NCBI GenBank assembly: GCA_027486795.1
Contig: JAIXOI010000049.1
Span: 1 to 64,000 of the forward strand
Direction: 5' to 3'
DNA: 64,000 nt
Source: Sphingobacteriales bacterium
GTDB lineage: Bacteria; Bacteroidota; Bacteroidia; Chitinophagales; CAIOSU01
How positions within the stretch are numbered: the first letter of the stretch is position 1; each line of letters opens with the position of its first letter. Positions 63,297 to 64,000 of this stretch are shown here, in pieces. Both the position numbers and the translations under genes were made by a program. A model generated the notes under the pieces. That model saw only the letters and a program-made list of their open reading frames with translations. It made no database searches and was not told where the DNA came from.

Positions 63297-63629
63297 TTAG
63301 TTCCAGAACTCGCGCAACGCCAACCATGATTGGCCTTCCATCATGAATGCAATCAAAAACCAGATAAGGAAAAGGCAAGGAGCCAAAATGCTTATCATCA
63401 TAGCACGCATCTCGTAGCGCAAGTGCATAAACTCACCTACAATAAATACAGCTTTCACCGCACTCATCAGAATGAACAACAAGTTCAACACTCCACGACC
63501 CCAGCTTTCGGGCCAGTTAAGCGCAATTGCTACTTCGGCTATAGTAACTACACCCATTATAATAGTAGCAACCCATACGGCGCGTTTTTGTTTCTCGTAA
63601 GCGGCATTATCGTTATGTCCAGCAGCCAT
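63297..63629 (-). CDS. Cytochrome c oxidase subunit IV-family protein
   Basis: A 110-residue membrane protein with three hydrophobic segments (about 17-35, 43-62, 77-99) and the family pattern AVFIVGEFMHLRYEMRAMMI. This small subunit (caa3/COX4 type) sits beside subunit III and stabilises the oxidase; it has no catalytic role. Twelve bases separate its start from the subunit III stop. Confidence 0.92.
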   Translation of the reverse strand: MAAGHNDNAAYEKQKRAVWVATIIMGVVTIAEVAIALNWPESWGRGVLNLLFILMSAVKAVFIVGEFMHLRYEMRAMMISILAPCLFLIWFLIAFMMEGQSWLALREFWN

Positions 63630-63641
63630 TGTTGGTTGTTT

Positions 63642-64000
63642 TTATAGTAAGTAGAACGCTAGGAATACAAATACCCATACTAAGTCAACAAAGTGCCAAT
63701 AAAGGCCAACTTTCTCGACCATTTCGTAGTTACCACTGCGTTGGTAAACACCACGAGCACTTTGTATCCAAATCATGATGTTTAGCAACACACCAGTAGT
63801 TACGTGAAAACCGTGAAAACCAGTGATGAAGAAAAACAAGCAGCCAAACAAATAAGTACCAGTGTGCTTGGTAGCATTTTCAGGAATTACATTTCCTTTA
63901 TTGTCCTTGCCATCAGCAGGTAGGTTAAACTCCCCAGTTTCGTGATCATGTACTAGGTTTACGTAGCCCTTGAATACGTCAACGGTTTGACCATCTACCA
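63642..64000 (-). CDS. Cytochrome c oxidase subunit III, 5' end beyond the window
   Basis: Partial gene: the frame is open from the stop at 63642 to the window edge at 64000, about 118 codons, with no start seen. The visible part begins in a polar segment (VDVFKGYVNLVHDHETGEFN), continues with GTYLFGCLFFFITGFHGFHV, the hallmark subunit III motif with its histidines, and then three further membrane segments ending WHFVDLVWVFVFLAFYLL. The enzyme transfers electrons from cytochrome c to oxygen, and subunit III supports the proton-pumping core. The polar insert before the GFHGFHV helix looks longer than usual. It is the first visible gene of the oxidase/assembly operon. Confidence 0.93.
   Translation of the reverse strand, partial: VDGQTVDVFKGYVNLVHDHETGEFNLPADGKDNKGNVIPENATKHTGTYLFGCLFFFITGFHGFHVTTGVLLNIMIWIQSARGVYQRSGNYEMVEKVGLYWHFVDLVWVFVFLAFYLL

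Overview
The window looks like a chromosomal segment of a Bacteroidota bacterium, probably from the Chitinophagales/Sphingobacteriales side. Evidence: several very long secreted proteins with SprB repeats and the gliding-motility-type C-terminal domain (CHU_C, type IX secretion), a CarboxypepD_reg plus TonB-dependent receptor, RNase Y next to zapA, a caa3-type oxidase operon with SCO and DUF420 genes, and -7 promoter boxes of the TAnnTTTG type known from this phylum. No tRNA, rRNA, CRISPR array, prophage or insertion sequence was recognised.

Layout. 1-6.1 kb: gyrB (minus) with two DnaA-box-like sites upstream, a small lipoprotein, a DUF4468-like protein, an LpxH-like phosphoesterase and a PIN-PhoH ATPase. 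6.2-19.6 kb: three adjacent paralogous SprB/CHU_C surface proteins, two of them with a strong terminator directly behind the stop and the third sharing a bidirectional one with phoH, then a TonB-dependent receptor. 19.8-24 kb: acyl-CoA synthetase, a helical unknown and a PhoD-type phosphatase, all minus strand. 24.2-35.9 kb: mixed metabolic genes (exported DUF695/RraB protein, Crp-type regulator, FrnE-type DsbA protein, SRPBCC protein, GT4 glycosyltransferase, PolB-like exonuclease, TPMT methyltransferase, coiled-coil membrane protein, flavin reductase, GT39 membrane glycosyltransferase, 2OG-Fe(II) oxygenase, YceI lipoprotein, YugP-type metallopeptidase). 36-39.6 kb: a B12-binding radical SAM protein and an unrecognised gene carrying a repeat inside its reading frame. 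40-44.8 kb: pheT, a small coiled-coil gene, zapA, a candidate 6S-like RNA and rny. 45.4-61.6 kb: a 4149-residue protein with three tandem beta-helix modules, then a lamin-tail/Ig/CHU_C protein. 61.8-64 kb: the end of a cytochrome oxidase operon, cut by the window edge inside subunit III.

The most unexpected signal is in the gaps between genes. Many hold degenerate tandem arrays with a strict 7-base period but different unit sequences (GTATCAA, GACACAA, GTTGCGA, TCGTAAA and GGACTAT types). They often start at or just behind a stop codon, sometimes lie as inverted pairs around a terminator, and once occur together with a REP-like hairpin inside an open reading frame. A second repeat family has GTCAyyCCGA...GGAGG ends; two copies form inverted-repeat elements of the same 144-nt length.
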